From: Blastococcus sp. PRF04-17
Lineage (GTDB): Bacteria; Actinomycetota; Actinomycetes; Mycobacteriales; Geodermatophilaceae
Direction: 5' to 3'
Length of the DNA: 64,000 bases
Assembly: GCF_023016265.1 (NCBI RefSeq)
Contig: NZ_CP095412.1
Location: 4,216,001 to 4,280,000, forward strand
Position 1 is the stretch's first letter; every line of letters starts with the position of its first letter. A model generated the notes under the pieces. That model had not been told where the DNA came from, ran no database searches, and saw only the letters and a program-made list of their open reading frames with translations. Shown piece by piece: positions 1-11,880 of this stretch. The translations under genes and the position numbers were made by a program.

Positions 1-340
1 GGCGCTGGACGGCTTCGGCAGCGGCTCGTCGGCCCTGGCGCACCTCACCCAGCTGCCGATCGACATCGTCCGGCTCGACCGCTCGCTGATCACCCGCATC
101 GACCGCGACCCGCAGAGCCGGGCGCTCTGCGAGTCCATCGCCGGCATCGCCCGAGCGCTGGGTCTCGACGTCGTGGCCGAGGGAGTCGAGACGCCGGCTC
201 AGCTCGCGGCGCTGGCCGGCTTCGGGTGCGGCTTCGCACAGGGGTTCCTGATCTCCCGGCCCATCCCGCCGGCCCAGGTCGAGCCGCTGCTCGCGGCGGG
301 TGCCGGAGCGCTCCTGCCGAGCTTCGTGAGCCGGGTGTGA
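1..340 (+). CDS. EAL-domain (cyclic-di-GMP phosphodiesterase-like) protein, 3' end only
   Basis: This is the last 113 codons of a gene that begins before the window; the reading frame starts at base 2 and ends in TGA at 338-340. The visible part matches the end of an EAL domain: a DGFGSGSSALAHL stretch, the PIDIVRLDRSLI strand, then the late VVAEGVET motif, whose Glu is a conserved active-site residue of this family, and the typical FAQGFLISRP close. EAL domains hydrolyse cyclic di-GMP. GGDEF, PAS or membrane parts may lie upstream but cannot be seen. It runs co-directionally into the ilv leader region, from which it is separated by a hairpin. Confidence 0.85.
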   Translation, partial: ALDGFGSGSSALAHLTQLPIDIVRLDRSLITRIDRDPQSRALCESIAGIARALGLDVVAEGVETPAQLAALAGFGCGFAQGFLISRPIPPAQVEPLLAAGAGALLPSFVSRV

Positions 341-345
341 GCGGT

Positions 346-365
346 CCACCCGCATCATCGGGTGG
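346..365 (+). terminator. hairpin after the EAL gene
   Basis: A perfect 7-bp stem with a 6-base loop (CCACCCG, loop CATCAT, CGGGTGG) starts 5 bases after the EAL stop codon. It has no T-tract, as is common for high-GC actinobacterial terminators. A second short hairpin (GGACA/TGTCC) follows at 370-383. Confidence 0.5.
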
Positions 366-402
366 AAATGGACACACCTGTCCATAGAGTGGGACGCGGT
401 GG

Positions 403-431
403 TTGACGCTGCGGCGGCCGAGGCGCACAGT
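403..431 (+). promoter_or_regulatory. putative promoter of the ilvBNC leader transcript
   Basis: TTGACG at 403-408 and CACAGT at 426-431 are separated by 17 bases. With the usual spacing, transcription would begin at about 437-438, which is the GTG of the leader peptide, so the leader mRNA would be leaderless. The ten bases GCGGTGGTTG at 397-406 recur at 8530-8539 in front of the cimA leader, which supports a shared promoter element. Confidence 0.5.
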
Positions 432-437
432 GTGCAG

Positions 438-494
438 GTGCCACGCGCCTGCCCGCCCGTCGACGGCTGCCCGCTCAGCCTCGTAATCGCCTAG
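438..494 (+). CDS. ilvB leader peptide (branched-chain attenuator peptide)
   Basis: An 18-residue open frame that ends in Leu-Val-Ile-Ala-stop (codons CTC GTA ATC GCC TAG), all three branched-chain amino acids in a row just before the stop. The frame could start at GTG 432, but the probable -10 box occupies 426-431, so GTG 438 is preferred. The stop codon touches the hairpin that follows. Leader peptides of this kind sense charging of Leu/Val/Ile tRNA by ribosome stalling; that function is inferred from position and codon content. It is too short for ordinary gene callers. Confidence 0.75.
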   Translation: MPRACPPVDGCPLSLVIA

Positions 495-553
495 CGCGTC
501 GGTCCCCGACCGACGCGCTGACCCCTCCGTGCCTGTGGCACGAGGGGTTTTTT
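493..553 (+). promoter_or_regulatory. ilvB transcription attenuator (hairpin plus terminator)
   Basis: Two consecutive structures follow the leader peptide. The first is an 11-bp perfect stem (493-503 with 509-519, loop CCCCG) that overlaps the leader stop codon. The second is a terminator at 521-547: ACCCCT and CGTGCC pair with GGCACG and AGGGGT, with one bulged C, followed by a run of six T at 548-553. Bases 438-444 (GTGCCAC), the 5' end of the leader message, are perfectly complementary to 535-541 (GTGGCAC) in the terminator, a possible alternative pairing. The ilvB start codon lies 53 bases beyond the T-run. Confidence 0.75.
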
Positions 554-606
554 GTTGCCCGAGAAACGCTGTTGCCCAAGACGCAAGGCCCCAGGAGAAC
601 GCCGAG

Positions 607-4166
<3,560 letters not shown>

Positions 4167-4177
4167 GCCGGGAACGC

Positions 4178-4214
4178 GAACGGCCCCCGCCGCCACGAGC
4201 AGCGGGGGCCGTTC
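4178..4214. terminator. bidirectional terminator between ilvC and the membrane protein
   Basis: A 13-bp perfect stem (GAACGGCCCCCGC at 4178-4190 with its complement at 4202-4214) and an 11-base loop. It lies between the convergent ends of ilvC and the leftward gene at 4222. Confidence 0.85.
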
Positions 4215-4221
4215 TGCGTGC

Positions 4222-4770
4222 TCAGTAGGAGATGCCCTGCGACGCGTAGTACTGCTTGGTCTGCGCGTTGAGCAGCAGGAACACGATGACGCCCGGCACG
4301 ATGAAGCCGAGCAGGCTGCTGAAGACCGACGCGCCCTGCGTCGCGCCCCAGATCATGACCAGCAGGTTGATCCCGATGGACACGTAGCTGAGCAGGAGCA
4401 GCAGCCGCGGCGACTTGCCCTGGACGACGAGGATGCCGGCGTAGAGCAGGGCGCCGGAGAGCACGACCGAGATCAGCACCAGCAGGCCGTAGACGGCGCC
4501 CAGCAGCGAGAAGGCGACGCTCAGCGCCAGCAGCCCGAAGAGGAGCCCCAGGGCACCCCACACGATGCCGATGATCCCGGCGGCGGTCACCATCCCGGGC
4601 TTCTGCCCGGCCGGCGGGCCGCTGGGGCCGCTGTAGGCCGGCGCCGGGTTGTAGCCCTGCGAGCCGTGACCCGGTGCGGGCGGCGGCGGGGGAGCGCCCC
4701 ATGCGGGCTGCCCCTGCGGAGCACCTCCCTGAGGAGCGTTCGGGTCGGAACCGGGGGTGGGGCTGGACAT
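4222..4770 (-). CDS. proline-rich, four-helix membrane protein of unknown function
   Basis: 182 residues. The first about 60 are Pro/Gly/Gln-rich and look disordered (APPPPPAPGHGSQGYNPAPA). The rest forms about four hydrophobic segments starting at GMVTAAGIIGIVWGALGLLF and ending near VPGVIVFLLLNAQ. I do not recognise a catalytic motif. The start at 4770 is chosen over the ATG two codons upstream because AGGAG sits at the right distance before it. The architecture is the same as the next leftward gene (4907-5680), suggesting a paralogous pair. Confidence 0.75.
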   Translation of the reverse strand: MSSPTPGSDPNAPQGGAPQGQPAWGAPPPPPAPGHGSQGYNPAPAYSGPSGPPAGQKPGMVTAAGIIGIVWGALGLLFGLLALSVAFSLLGAVYGLLVLISVVLSGALLYAGILVVQGKSPRLLLLLSYVSIGINLLVMIWGATQGASVFSSLLGFIVPGVIVFLLLNAQTKQYYASQGISY

Positions 4771-4906
4771 GCGCATCCTCCTGGTCGTCCTCCCGCCGAC
4801 GTGGCGGACCGGTGGCGGAGTTTAGGACCCGTTCCACCCGTCTGGGAGCTTCTCCGCGCGGATCGGGGTACGCGCCACGCGGACGAGGGACGTCCCGCCG
4901 CCCGGG

Positions 4907-5680
4907 TCAGCGACCGCGCCGCGCCCGGTGGGCGGCGAAGAAGTCCGCCGACGGCTTCAGCGACAGCAGCACGACGATCGCCAGGGCGGCGAGCAGGAAG
5001 AGCAGGTTGACCACGATGCTGCCGCCGCCGGTGGCGTCGTCGCCGAGGCTGCCGAGGAACCCGATCAGGGTGAGCGCCAGGCCGACGGAGCCGCCGACGA
5101 GCAGCAGCACCCGGCTGCGCCCGGACAGCGCCCAGATCGAGCCCCAGATCATGACCACGGTCCAGGCCAGCACGATGAGACCGAAGACGATCAGCGCGCC
5201 GCCGATGGCGCCCGACACCGCGCCGAAGCCCGGGAGCTCGTCGTCGATGCTGTCGCCGGCACCCGACGCCGCCGCGCCGCCGATGATCAGGACAAGGGAG
5301 CCGAGAACCCCCAGGGCGCCGAAGACGAACCCGAGGACGGCGGCCGTGATGACGTGCCCGGGGCGCGCCGGCGCCGCCGACGTGCCGTACTGCCCGTAGC
5401 CCTGCCCGTAGCCCTGCGCGTACTGCTGGGGCTGCCCGTACTGCTGCTGCCCGTACTGCTGCTGCCCGTACTGCTGCTGCCCGTACTGCTGCTGACCGTA
5501 CTGCTCCGTCTGGCCGTACTGCTGGCCGTACTGCTGGGGCTGGCCGTACTGCTGGCCGTAGGGCTGCTGCCCGTACTGCTGCTGGCCGTACTGCTGGCTC
5601 TGCGGCTCCGGCGAGGAGCCGTACTGGGGCTGACCATAGGGGTTGGACTCGGAACGACCCTGGTCGTCGGACTGGCTCAT
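4907..5680 (-). CDS. membrane protein with a Gln/Tyr/Gly-repeat N-terminus
   Basis: 257 residues. Residues about 15-100 are built of repeated YGQQ/QQYGQ units, a low-complexity tract of the kind seen in prion-like or phase-separating domains; function cannot be assigned from that. From about residue 110 there are four hydrophobic segments ([20 protein letters not shown] onward) and a basic C-terminus ending HRARRGR. ATG at 5680 is preceded by GGAGGAG at ideal spacing. It diverges from serA. Repeat expansion or contraction at DNA level is likely between strains. Confidence 0.75.
   Translation of the reverse strand: MSQSDDQGRSESNPYGQPQYGSSPEPQSQQYGQQQYGQQPYGQQYGQPQQYGQQYGQTEQYGQQQYGQQQYGQQQYGQQQYGQPQQYAQGYGQGYGQYGTSAAPARPGHVITAAVLGFVFGALGVLGSLVLIIGGAAASGAGDSIDDELPGFGAVSGAIGGALIVFGLIVLAWTVVMIWGSIWALSGRSRVLLLVGGSVGLALTLIGFLGSLGDDATGGGSIVVNLLFLLAALAIVVLLSLKPSADFFAAHRARRGR
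5393..5640. repeat. tandem repeat encoding the QQYGQ tract
   Basis: On the plus strand the unit CCCGTACTGCTGCTG (15 bases) is repeated nearly perfectly between about 5436 and 5495, with degenerate units on either side (CTGGCCGTA variants). It encodes the Gln-Gln-Gln-Tyr-Gly repeats of the leftward gene. The repeat is in frame, so copy-number change would not break the gene. Confidence 0.85.
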
Positions 5681-5811
5681 GATCTCCTCCGTCGGCGCCG
5701 GTGGATCCGACCCTCGTGGCGCTCAGGATGTCGAGGCAGCTCAGCCCGCACAAGCACCCCTGACGGGGACACGGCGCCCGGTGCGGTGTCGTCCCACTGT
5801 GCGGACGCTCC

Positions 5812-5817
5812 TAGGCT
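5812..5817 (+). promoter_or_regulatory. -10 element of serA (leaderless)
   Basis: TAGGCT lies 8 bases before GTG 5826, the spacing expected for a leaderless message, and no ribosome binding site precedes that GTG. Confidence 0.45.
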
Positions 5818-5825
5818 GTGCGCCT

Positions 5826-7439
5826 GTGACCGCCACCCTGCCGGGAACCATGCCCGTCGTCCTCATCGCCGAAGAGCTCGCTCCCAGCGTCCTGGAGGTG
5901 CTCGGGTCCGACGTCGAGATCCGGCACGTGGACGGTGCGGACCGCGCCGCGCTCCTGCCGGCGCTGGCCGACGCGGCGGCCGTGATGATCCGCAGCGCCA
6001 CCCAGATCGACGCCGAGGCGCTGGCCGCGGCCCCCAACCTCAAGGTGGTCGCCCGGGCGGGCATCGGCCTGGACAACGTGGACGTCGCCGCCGCCACCGA
6101 GCGCGGCGTCATGGTCGTCAACGCGCCGACCTCCAACATCACCAGCGCCGCGGAGCACGCCGTCGCGCTGCTGCTCGCCGCTGCGCGCCAGATCCCCGCC
6201 GCCGACGCGACCCTGCGCGAGGGGCAGTGGAAGCGGTCGAAGTTCATGGGCGTCGAGGTCACCGACAAGACCGTCGGCGTGGTGGGCCTCGGCCGCATCG
6301 GTGTGCTGTTCGCCCAGCGGCTGGCCGCCTTCGGGGTCACGCTCATCGCCTACGACCCCTACATCCAGCCCGGCCGCGCCGCGCAGCTCGGCGTCCGCCT
6401 GGTCTCGCTCGAGGAGCTGCTCCGCGAGGCGGACTTCATCTCCATCCACCTGCCGAAGACGCCGGAGACCGTGGGCCTGATCGGCGCCGAGCAGCTGGCG
6501 ATGACCAAGCGCGGAGTGATCGTCGTCAACGCCGCCCGGGGCGGCCTGATCGACGAGGCGGCGCTGGCCGACGCCCTCAAGTCCGGTCAGGTCGGTGCGG
6601 CGGGCATCGACGTGTACGCCAAGGAGCCGTGCACCGACAGCCCGCTGTTCGGCCTGCCCAACACCGTCGTGACGCCGCACCTGGGCGCCAGCACCACCGA
6701 GGCGCAGGACAAGGCCGGCACCGCGGTGGCGCAGTCGGTGCGGCTGGCCCTGCAGGGCGAGTTCGTGCCCGACGCGGTCAACGTCCAGGCCGGTGGTGTG
6801 GTGGCCGAGGACGTCCGGCCCGGGCTGCCGCTGGCCGAGAAGCTGGGCCTGGTCTTCACCGCGGTCGCCGGCGGGCTCGCCCAGTCGGTCAACGTCGAGG
6901 CCCGCGGCAAGATCGCCGAGTACGACGTGTCGGTCGTGCAGCTCGCCGTCCTCAAGGGCGTCTTCTCCGACGTGGTCGAGGAGCAGGTGACCTACGTCAA
7001 CGCCCCGCTGCTCGCCGAGCAGCGCGGGCTGGAGGCCACGCTGTCCAGCGACGTCGAGAGCCCCGACTACCGCAACCTCATCGCCGTGCGCGGCGCCATG
7101 GCCGACGGCACCCAGGTGACCGTGTCGGGCACGCTGTTCGGCAAGAACCAGGTGCCCAAGCTGACCGAGGTCAACGGGTTCGACATCGACCTGGACCTGT
7201 CGGGCTACCTGCTCTTCTTCGTCTACACCGACCGGCCCGGCGTGGTCGGCGCGGTCGGTGCGGCGCTCGGCGAGGCGGGCATCAACATCGCCGGGGCGCA
7301 GGTCAGCCGCACGACGCGCGGTGGCGAGGCACTGATGGCGGTCACCGTGGACAGCCGGGTGCCGGCCGAACTGCTGGGCGAGATCGCCGGCCGGATCGGC
7401 GCGCGCGAGGCCCGCGCCGCCGACCTCAACCTGCTCTGA
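5826..7439 (+). CDS. serA: D-3-phosphoglycerate dehydrogenase
   Basis: 537 residues from GTG 5826 (or 529 from ATG 5850, which aligns best with the start of other actinobacterial SerA proteins). It oxidises 3-phosphoglycerate with NAD as the first step of serine synthesis. It is the long SerA type: substrate domain, NAD-binding domain with [17 protein letters not shown], catalytic Arg/Glu/His segments ([17 protein letters not shown]), the intervening ASB domain, and a C-terminal ACT domain ([20 protein letters not shown]) for serine feedback. leuB follows after 16 bases. Confidence 0.95.
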   Translation: MTATLPGTMPVVLIAEELAPSVLEVLGSDVEIRHVDGADRAALLPALADAAAVMIRSATQIDAEALAAAPNLKVVARAGIGLDNVDVAAATERGVMVVNAPTSNITSAAEHAVALLLAAARQIPAADATLREGQWKRSKFMGVEVTDKTVGVVGLGRIGVLFAQRLAAFGVTLIAYDPYIQPGRAAQLGVRLVSLEELLREADFISIHLPKTPETVGLIGAEQLAMTKRGVIVVNAARGGLIDEAALADALKSGQVGAAGIDVYAKEPCTDSPLFGLPNTVVTPHLGASTTEAQDKAGTAVAQSVRLALQGEFVPDAVNVQAGGVVAEDVRPGLPLAEKLGLVFTAVAGGLAQSVNVEARGKIAEYDVSVVQLAVLKGVFSDVVEEQVTYVNAPLLAEQRGLEATLSSDVESPDYRNLIAVRGAMADGTQVTVSGTLFGKNQVPKLTEVNGFDIDLDLSGYLLFFVYTDRPGVVGAVGAALGEAGINIAGAQVSRTTRGGEALMAVTVDSRVPAELLGEIAGRIGAREARAADLNLL

Positions 7440-7441
7440 CC

Positions 7442-7447
7442 TAGGGT
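7442..7447 (+). promoter_or_regulatory. -10 element of leuB (leaderless)
   Basis: TAGGGT sits 8 bases before ATG 7456, with no Shine-Dalgarno sequence in the 16-base gap after serA. leuB may thus have its own leaderless transcript in addition to read-through. Confidence 0.4.
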
Positions 7448-7455
7448 TCGAACCC

Positions 7456-8478
7456 ATGCGCCTGGCAGTGATCCCTGGAGACGGCATCGGCCCCGAGGTC
7501 GTCGCGGAGGCCCTGAAGGTCCTCCGCGAGGTGGCTCCCGACGTCGAGAGCACCGAGTACGACCTGGGCGCCGCCCGCTGGCAGCGCACCGGCGAGCTGC
7601 TGCCCGACACGGTGCTCGACGAGCTCCGCGGGCACGACGCGATCCTCCTCGGCGCCGTCGGCGACCCCGGGGTGCCGCCGGGCATCCTCGAGCGCGGGCT
7701 GCTGCTGCGGCTGCGGTTCGAGCTCGACCACCACGTCAACCTGCGTCCGGCGCGGCTGTTCGACGGCGTCGCCAGCCCGCTGGCCGATCCCGGCACCGTC
7801 GACATGCTCTGCGTCCGCGAGGGCACCGAGGGGCCCTACGTCGGCAACGGCGGGGTGCTGCGCAAGGACACCCCGCAGGAGGTCGCGACCGAGGTCTCGC
7901 TGAACACCGCCTTCGGCGTGGAACGGGTCGTCCGGTACGCCTTCGAGCGGGCCGTCGCGCGGCCCCGCAAGCACCTCACGCTCATCCACAAGACCAACGT
8001 GCTCACCCATGCCGGCGGGCTGTGGTCGCGCACGGTCGAGGAGGTCGGGGCGGAGTTCCCCGAGGTCACCGTCGCCTACCAGCACGTCGACGCCGCCTCG
8101 ATGTTCTTCATCACCGACCCGGGCCGGTACGACGTCATCGTCACCGACAACCTGTTCGGCGACATCGTCACCGACATCGCCGCCGCGGTGACCGGCGGGA
8201 TCGGCCTGGCGGCCAGCGGCAACCTGGACGTGTCGGGAACCAACCCGAGCATGTTCGAGCCGGTGCACGGGTCGGCGCCCGACATCGCCGGTCAGGGGAT
8301 CGCCGACCCGACGGCCGCCGTCCTCTCCGTCGGCCTGCTGCTCGACCACCTGGGTCGCAGCGACCAGGCGAAGAAGGTGAACGCCGCGGTATCGTTCGAC
8401 CTGTCCACCCGTGCTCCGCAGGGGCCGGTCAAGACCTCGGACGTCGGCGACCGGCTCGCCGCTCTCGCCTCCGGCTGA
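7456..8478 (+). CDS. leuB: 3-isopropylmalate dehydrogenase
   Basis: 340 residues. It oxidatively decarboxylates 3-isopropylmalate in leucine synthesis. Family features: [20 protein letters not shown] at the N-terminus, the substrate-binding RXXXR region near [20 protein letters not shown], catalytic Tyr in [12 protein letters not shown], catalytic Lys in [15 protein letters not shown], and the metal-binding Asp cluster [19 protein letters not shown]. The chain length is that of the actinobacterial type. It is followed after about 100 bases by the cimA leader. Confidence 0.96.
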   Translation: MRLAVIPGDGIGPEVVAEALKVLREVAPDVESTEYDLGAARWQRTGELLPDTVLDELRGHDAILLGAVGDPGVPPGILERGLLLRLRFELDHHVNLRPARLFDGVASPLADPGTVDMLCVREGTEGPYVGNGGVLRKDTPQEVATEVSLNTAFGVERVVRYAFERAVARPRKHLTLIHKTNVLTHAGGLWSRTVEEVGAEFPEVTVAYQHVDAASMFFITDPGRYDVIVTDNLFGDIVTDIAAAVTGGIGLAASGNLDVSGTNPSMFEPVHGSAPDIAGQGIADPTAAVLSVGLLLDHLGRSDQAKKVNAAVSFDLSTRAPQGPVKTSDVGDRLAALASG

Positions 8479-8536
8479 GGCTCAGGCCGCCGGTCCGGTC
8501 CGCAGCAGGTCGCCGACCGGGACGGCACGGCGGTGG

Positions 8537-8569
8537 TTGTCCCACGGATTCCGCGGTCCGTGCTTTACT
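8537..8569 (+). promoter_or_regulatory. putative promoter of the cimA leader
   Basis: TTGTCC at 8537-8542 is preceded by the same GCGGTGGTTG block as at the ilvB leader, and TTTACT at 8564-8569 lies 7 bases before the leader ATG. The -35 to -10 distance is long (21 bases), so the -35 assignment is weak. Confidence 0.4.
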
Positions 8570-8576
8570 GACAGCG

Positions 8577-8609
8577 ATGGCCGCCTCGACCTCGATCATT
8601 ATCGCCTAG
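8577..8609 (+). CDS. cimA leader peptide (isoleucine attenuator peptide)
   Basis: A ten-residue frame, MAASTSIIIA, then TAG. Three isoleucine codons in a row (ATC ATT ATC) precede the stop. The downstream gene encodes citramalate synthase, which feeds isoleucine synthesis, so the codon content matches the pathway. The last 13 bases (ATCGCCTAGCGCG) are identical to the end of the ilvB leader. The ATG lies 7 bases after a -10-like box, so it is probably translated from a leaderless message. Confidence 0.75.
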   Translation: MAASTSIIIA

Positions 8610-8664
8610 CGCGCAGTCCGTTCCCGACTGCGCGCAGACCTCCCGTTCCCGGGGGTCTTTTTGT
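8609..8664 (+). promoter_or_regulatory. cimA transcription attenuator (hairpin plus terminator)
   Basis: A 10-bp perfect stem (8609-8618 with 8626-8635) begins at the last base of the leader stop codon. It is followed at once by a terminator with arms GACCTCC (8637-8643) and GGGGGTC (8651-8657) and a T-rich tail. The order peptide, stop, strong hairpin, terminator is the same as at ilvB (438-553). cimA begins 36 bases later. Confidence 0.75.
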
Positions 8665-8699
8665 TTGCCGGGAGCACCTCGTCCACCCAGGAGCACCGC

Positions 8700-10294
8700 G
8701 TGTCCACCGACCTCGCCACTGATCTCGACTTCCACGTCTTCGACACCACCCTGCGCGACGGCGCGCAGCGCGAGGGCGTCAGCTACTCCGTCGCCGACAA
8801 GCTCGCGGTCGCGCGCCTGCTGGACGAGATCGGGGTCGGGTTCATCGAGGGCGGCTGGCCGGGCGCGCTGCCGAAGGACACCGAGTTCTTCGCCCGGGCC
8901 CGCACCGAGCTCAAGCTGCGCCACGCCCAGCTGGTCGCCTTCGGCGCCACGCGCAAGGCCGGCGTCCGCGTCGAGGACGACGCCCAGGTGCGTGCCCTCC
9001 TCGACGCCGAGACGCCCGTGGTCTGCCTGGTCGCGAAGTCCGACGTCCGGCACGTCCGCGAGGCCCTGCGGACGACCCTGGAGGAGAACCTCGCCATGGT
9101 GCGCGACACCGTGGAGTTCTTCGTCCGCCACGGCGGCGGGTGTTCCTCGACTGCGAGCACTTCTTCGACGGCTACGCCCACGATCCCGACTACGGCGTGC
9201 AGGTCCTGGAGACGGCGTTCGCCGCGGGTGCCGAGGTCGGGGTCATGTGCGACACCAACGGCGGCATGCTGCCGATGGGCGTCGGCCGCGTGGTCGCCGA
9301 CGTGCGGGCGCGCACCAGCGGCAGGCTCGGCATCCACTGCCAGGACGACACCGGCTGCGCGGTCGCCAACTCCCTCGCCGCGGTCGAGGCCGGCGTCACC
9401 CACGTGCAGGGCACCGCCAACGGCTACGGCGAGCGGGCGGGCAACGCCGACACCTTCGCGCTCATCGGCAACCTCGTGACCAAGATGGGCCTGCCGGTCG
9501 TGCCGCCCGAGTGCCTGCCCGAGCTCCAGCGGGTCAGCCACGCCATCGCCGAGCTGGCCAACATCGCGCCCGACGACCACCAGCCGTTCGTCGGCGCCTC
9601 GGCGTTCGCGCACAAGGCCGGGCTGCACGCCAGCGCCATCAAGGTGAGCCCGGAGCTGTACAACCACCTCGACCCCGCCGTCGTCGGCAACGACATGCGC
9701 ATCCTCGTCACCGAGATGGCCGGCCGCGCGTCGGTCGAGCTCAAGGGCCGCGAGCTGGGCGTGGACCTGGACGGCCACCCCGACGCGATCAGCCGCGTGG
9801 TCGACCAGGTGAAGGTGCTGGAGGCCGACGGCTGGTCGTTCGAGGCCGCGGACGCGTCGTTCGAGCTGCTGCTGCGCGCCGAGCTGCCCGGCTCCCCGCC
9901 GCCGCTGTTCGAGCTGGAGAGCTACAAGACCTCCGTCGAGCACTGGGGCAACGGCGTCGTCGTCAGCGAGGCGACCGTGAAGGTCCACGTCGACGGCGAG
10001 CGGATCATCTGCACCGCCGAGGGCAACGGTCCGGTCAACGCGCTGGACAACGCGCTGCGGCAGGCGCTGGTCGAGCGTCACCCGCAGTTGGCCGACGTCG
10101 CGCTGGCCGACTACAAGGTCCGCATCCTGGGCTGGAAGGGCGGCACGAGCGCCACCACCCGCGTGCTCATCACCACCACGGACGGTGTGGGCGAGTGGAC
10201 CACCGTGGGCGTCCACGACAACATCGTCGAGGCGTCCTGGCACGCCCTGGTCGACGCCCTGACCTACGCCGTCCTGCGCCGCCCCGCTCCGTGA
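8700..10294 (+). CDS. cimA: citramalate synthase (frame broken once near 9137)
   Basis: Read with one added base, this is a 531-residue HMGL-family enzyme: FHVFDTTLRDGAQREG at the N-terminus (metal and substrate site), FIEGGWPGALPKD, CQDDTGCAVANSLAAVEAG, then a C-terminal regulatory LeuA_dimer domain. It condenses pyruvate and acetyl-CoA to citramalate, giving 2-oxobutyrate for isoleucine without threonine. GTG 8700 follows AGGAG. Between 9131 and 9140 the sequence needs one more C (GGCGGCCGGGTG expected) to join VRHGG to VFLDCEHFFDGY; without it the frame stops at 9479. The leader with three Ile codons supports the isoleucine role over LeuA. Confidence 0.9.
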
Positions 10295-10295
10295 C

Positions 10296-10625
10296 TCAGC
10301 TGCGCGGCTGGATCTCGCCCATGGGGCCGAAGCCACTGACGTCGGGGGCGTCGACGTAGATGATCTGCGGTTGCGCCGACACGATGTCGGGCGCCGTGTC
10401 CACGAAGTCCTTGAACGCCTGGGTCTGCACGTGCGCACCGCCGGCGTCCGCGTCGCGGAACCCCTCGATGCAGACCCAGGTGTCGGGGTCCTCGACGCTG
10501 CGCGACCACTCGAAGAAGAGGCTGCCCTCCTCGGAGTTCACCGCGCGGGCGTAGTCCGCGGACAGTTGCTCCCACTCACCGGCCTTGTCCGGGCGGACGG
10601 GGAACTTGACGACGATCAGGATCAC
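10296..10625 (-). CDS. antibiotic-biosynthesis-monooxygenase (ABM) fold protein
   Basis: 109 residues. The sequence (ILIVVKFPVRPDKAGEW, EEGSLFFEWSRS, WVCIEGFRDADAGGAHVQTQ) matches the small dimeric alpha/beta-barrel family that includes YgiN-type quinol monooxygenases. Substrate is unknown. GTG 10625 is chosen because AAGGAG precedes it; upstream in-frame codons would run into the VOC gene. It lies 10 bases downstream of that gene in the same direction and ends one base from the convergent cimA stop. Confidence 0.75.
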   Translation of the reverse strand: MILIVVKFPVRPDKAGEWEQLSADYARAVNSEEGSLFFEWSRSVEDPDTWVCIEGFRDADAGGAHVQTQAFKDFVDTAPDIVSAQPQIIYVDAPDVSGFGPMGEIQPRS

Positions 10626-10635
10626 AGCAGCTCCT

Positions 10636-11013
10636 TCAGAGTGGATCGAGCCTGCGGCGCAGCAGGCAGAACTCGTTGCCCTCCGGGTCGGCAAGCACGT
10701 GCCAGCTCTCCTCGCCGGTCTGGCCGACGTCGGCGGGCACTGCGCCCAGGTCGAGCAGTCGTCGCAGTTCGGCGTCCTGGTCGCGGTCGGTCGGGTTGAC
10801 GTCGATGTGCCAGCGGAGCTTGCCGGGCATCGGGTCGGGCACCCTGCCGAAGACGATCGTCGGGGCGGCGCCGCCGAAGCCGGCCTCCGGGCCGATCTCG
10901 ACCTCGCCGTCGTCGCGGGAGAGGACGCGGTAGTCGAGGACGGCGGACCAGAACGCGGCGAGCGCGTCGGGGTCGCGGCAGTCGACGACGACTTCGCTGA
11001 ACCGGCAGGCCAT
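10636..11013 (-). CDS. VOC-superfamily (glyoxalase-like) protein
   Basis: 125 residues with one glyoxalase-like fold: CRFSEVVVDCRDPDALAAFW at the start, KLRWHIDVNPTDRDQD in the middle, and the family ending SWHVLADPEGNEFCLLRRR. Such proteins are metal-dependent enzymes or binding proteins; no substrate can be inferred. ATG 11013 is preferred over GTG 11022 because TACCGT lies 7 bases upstream, giving a leaderless message. It diverges from the FAH-family gene. Confidence 0.75.
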   Translation of the reverse strand: MACRFSEVVVDCRDPDALAAFWSAVLDYRVLSRDDGEVEIGPEAGFGGAAPTIVFGRVPDPMPGKLRWHIDVNPTDRDQDAELRRLLDLGAVPADVGQTGEESWHVLADPEGNEFCLLRRRLDPL

Positions 11014-11020
11014 GATCGTC

Positions 11021-11061
11021 ACGGTAGGGCGGAGGGGGCGGCCCCGCCCGGCGACTAACCT
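11021..11061. promoter_or_regulatory. divergent leaderless promoters (VOC and FAH genes)
   Basis: On the minus strand TACCGT (11021-11026) lies 7 bases from the VOC ATG. On the plus strand TAACCT (11056-11061) lies 6 bases from GTG 11068. No ribosome binding sites are visible for either gene. Confidence 0.5.
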
Positions 11062-11067
11062 CGCGTC

Positions 11068-11880
11068 GTGCGCATCGTCCGTTTCGCCTCACCTCAGGGC
11101 ATGTCCTTCGGCGTTCTCGACGGGGACGGCCAGGTGGCCCAGATCGAGGGGCACCCGTTCGGCCAGATCTCCTTCACCGGCGCCCGGTACGCCCAGGCCG
11201 ACATCCGCCTGCTCTCGCCGATCCTGCCCAGCAAGGTGGTGTGCGTCGGGAAGAACTACGCCGCGCACATCGCGGAGATGAACACCGGGGAGGCCCCCAA
11301 GGAGCCGCTGCTGTTCCTCAAGCCGTCCACGTCGGTGATCGGTCCCGGCGACGCGATCCGCATCCCCCCGGGCAGCACCAACGTGCACCACGAGGCCGAG
11401 CTCGCGGTGGTCATCGGCGCCCGCGGCGCGCGGAACGTCACCCCGGAGCAGGTGCCGGCCAGCATCTTCGGCTACACGATCGGCAACGACGTGACCGAAC
11501 GGGACATGCAGAAGAGCGACGGGCAGTGGACCCGCGCGAAGGGCTTCGACTCGTTCTGCCCGATCGGGCCGTGGATCGAGACCGACCTGTCGGCCCTCGG
11601 CCTGGACCCGGCGGACCTCGAGGTGACCTGCGACGTCGACGGGGAGCGGCGCCAGCAGGGCCGCACCAGCCAGCTGATCTTCGACGTCCCGACGCTGATC
11701 TCCTACATCTCCCGGGTCATGACCCTGCTGCCCGGCGACGTCGTCCTGACCGGGACGCCGTCCGGCGTCGGGCCGATCCGGCCGGGGCAGCGGGTGGACG
11801 TGACGATCCAGGGCCTCGGCACGCTGTCCAACTCGGTCACCGCCGCAGAGCCCGTCTCGACCGCCGGCGGCCTGCGATGA
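11068..11880 (+). CDS. fumarylacetoacetate hydrolase family protein
   Basis: 270 residues. It has the FAH C-terminal fold: [17 protein letters not shown], metal-binding [41 protein letters not shown], and the end [18 protein letters not shown]. Family members hydrolyse or isomerise acyl-pyruvates (for example HpcE-type isomerases or oxaloacetate decarboxylases), but the exact substrate is not shown. Its place just before gltX is conserved in mycobacteria (Rv2993c). The stop overlaps the gltX ATG (ATGA). Confidence 0.9.
   Translation: MRIVRFASPQGMSFGVLDGDGQVAQIEGHPFGQISFTGARYAQADIRLLSPILPSKVVCVGKNYAAHIAEMNTGEAPKEPLLFLKPSTSVIGPGDAIRIPPGSTNVHHEAELAVVIGARGARNVTPEQVPASIFGYTIGNDVTERDMQKSDGQWTRAKGFDSFCPIGPWIETDLSALGLDPADLEVTCDVDGERRQQGRTSQLIFDVPTLISYISRVMTLLPGDVVLTGTPSGVGPIRPGQRVDVTIQGLGTLSNSVTAAEPVSTAGGLR

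Noticed and set aside
480-600. T-box riboswitch upstream of ilvB
   Set aside because: There is no T-box sequence or specifier stem; the region is explained fully by a leader peptide with Leu-Val-Ile codons and two hairpins.
529-606. Longer IlvB start at 529
   Set aside because: These bases form the terminator and T-run of the attenuator; the ATG at 607 has a proper AGGAG and gives a normal IlvB N-terminus.
5393-5640. CRISPR-like array
   Set aside because: The repeats are 15 bases long, have no unique spacers, and encode QQQYG in frame inside a membrane protein. I saw no CRISPR array in the window.
8661-8699. Longer CimA start at 8661
   Set aside because: It would begin inside the terminator's T-rich tail; GTG 8700 has AGGAG at the right spacing and the expected length.
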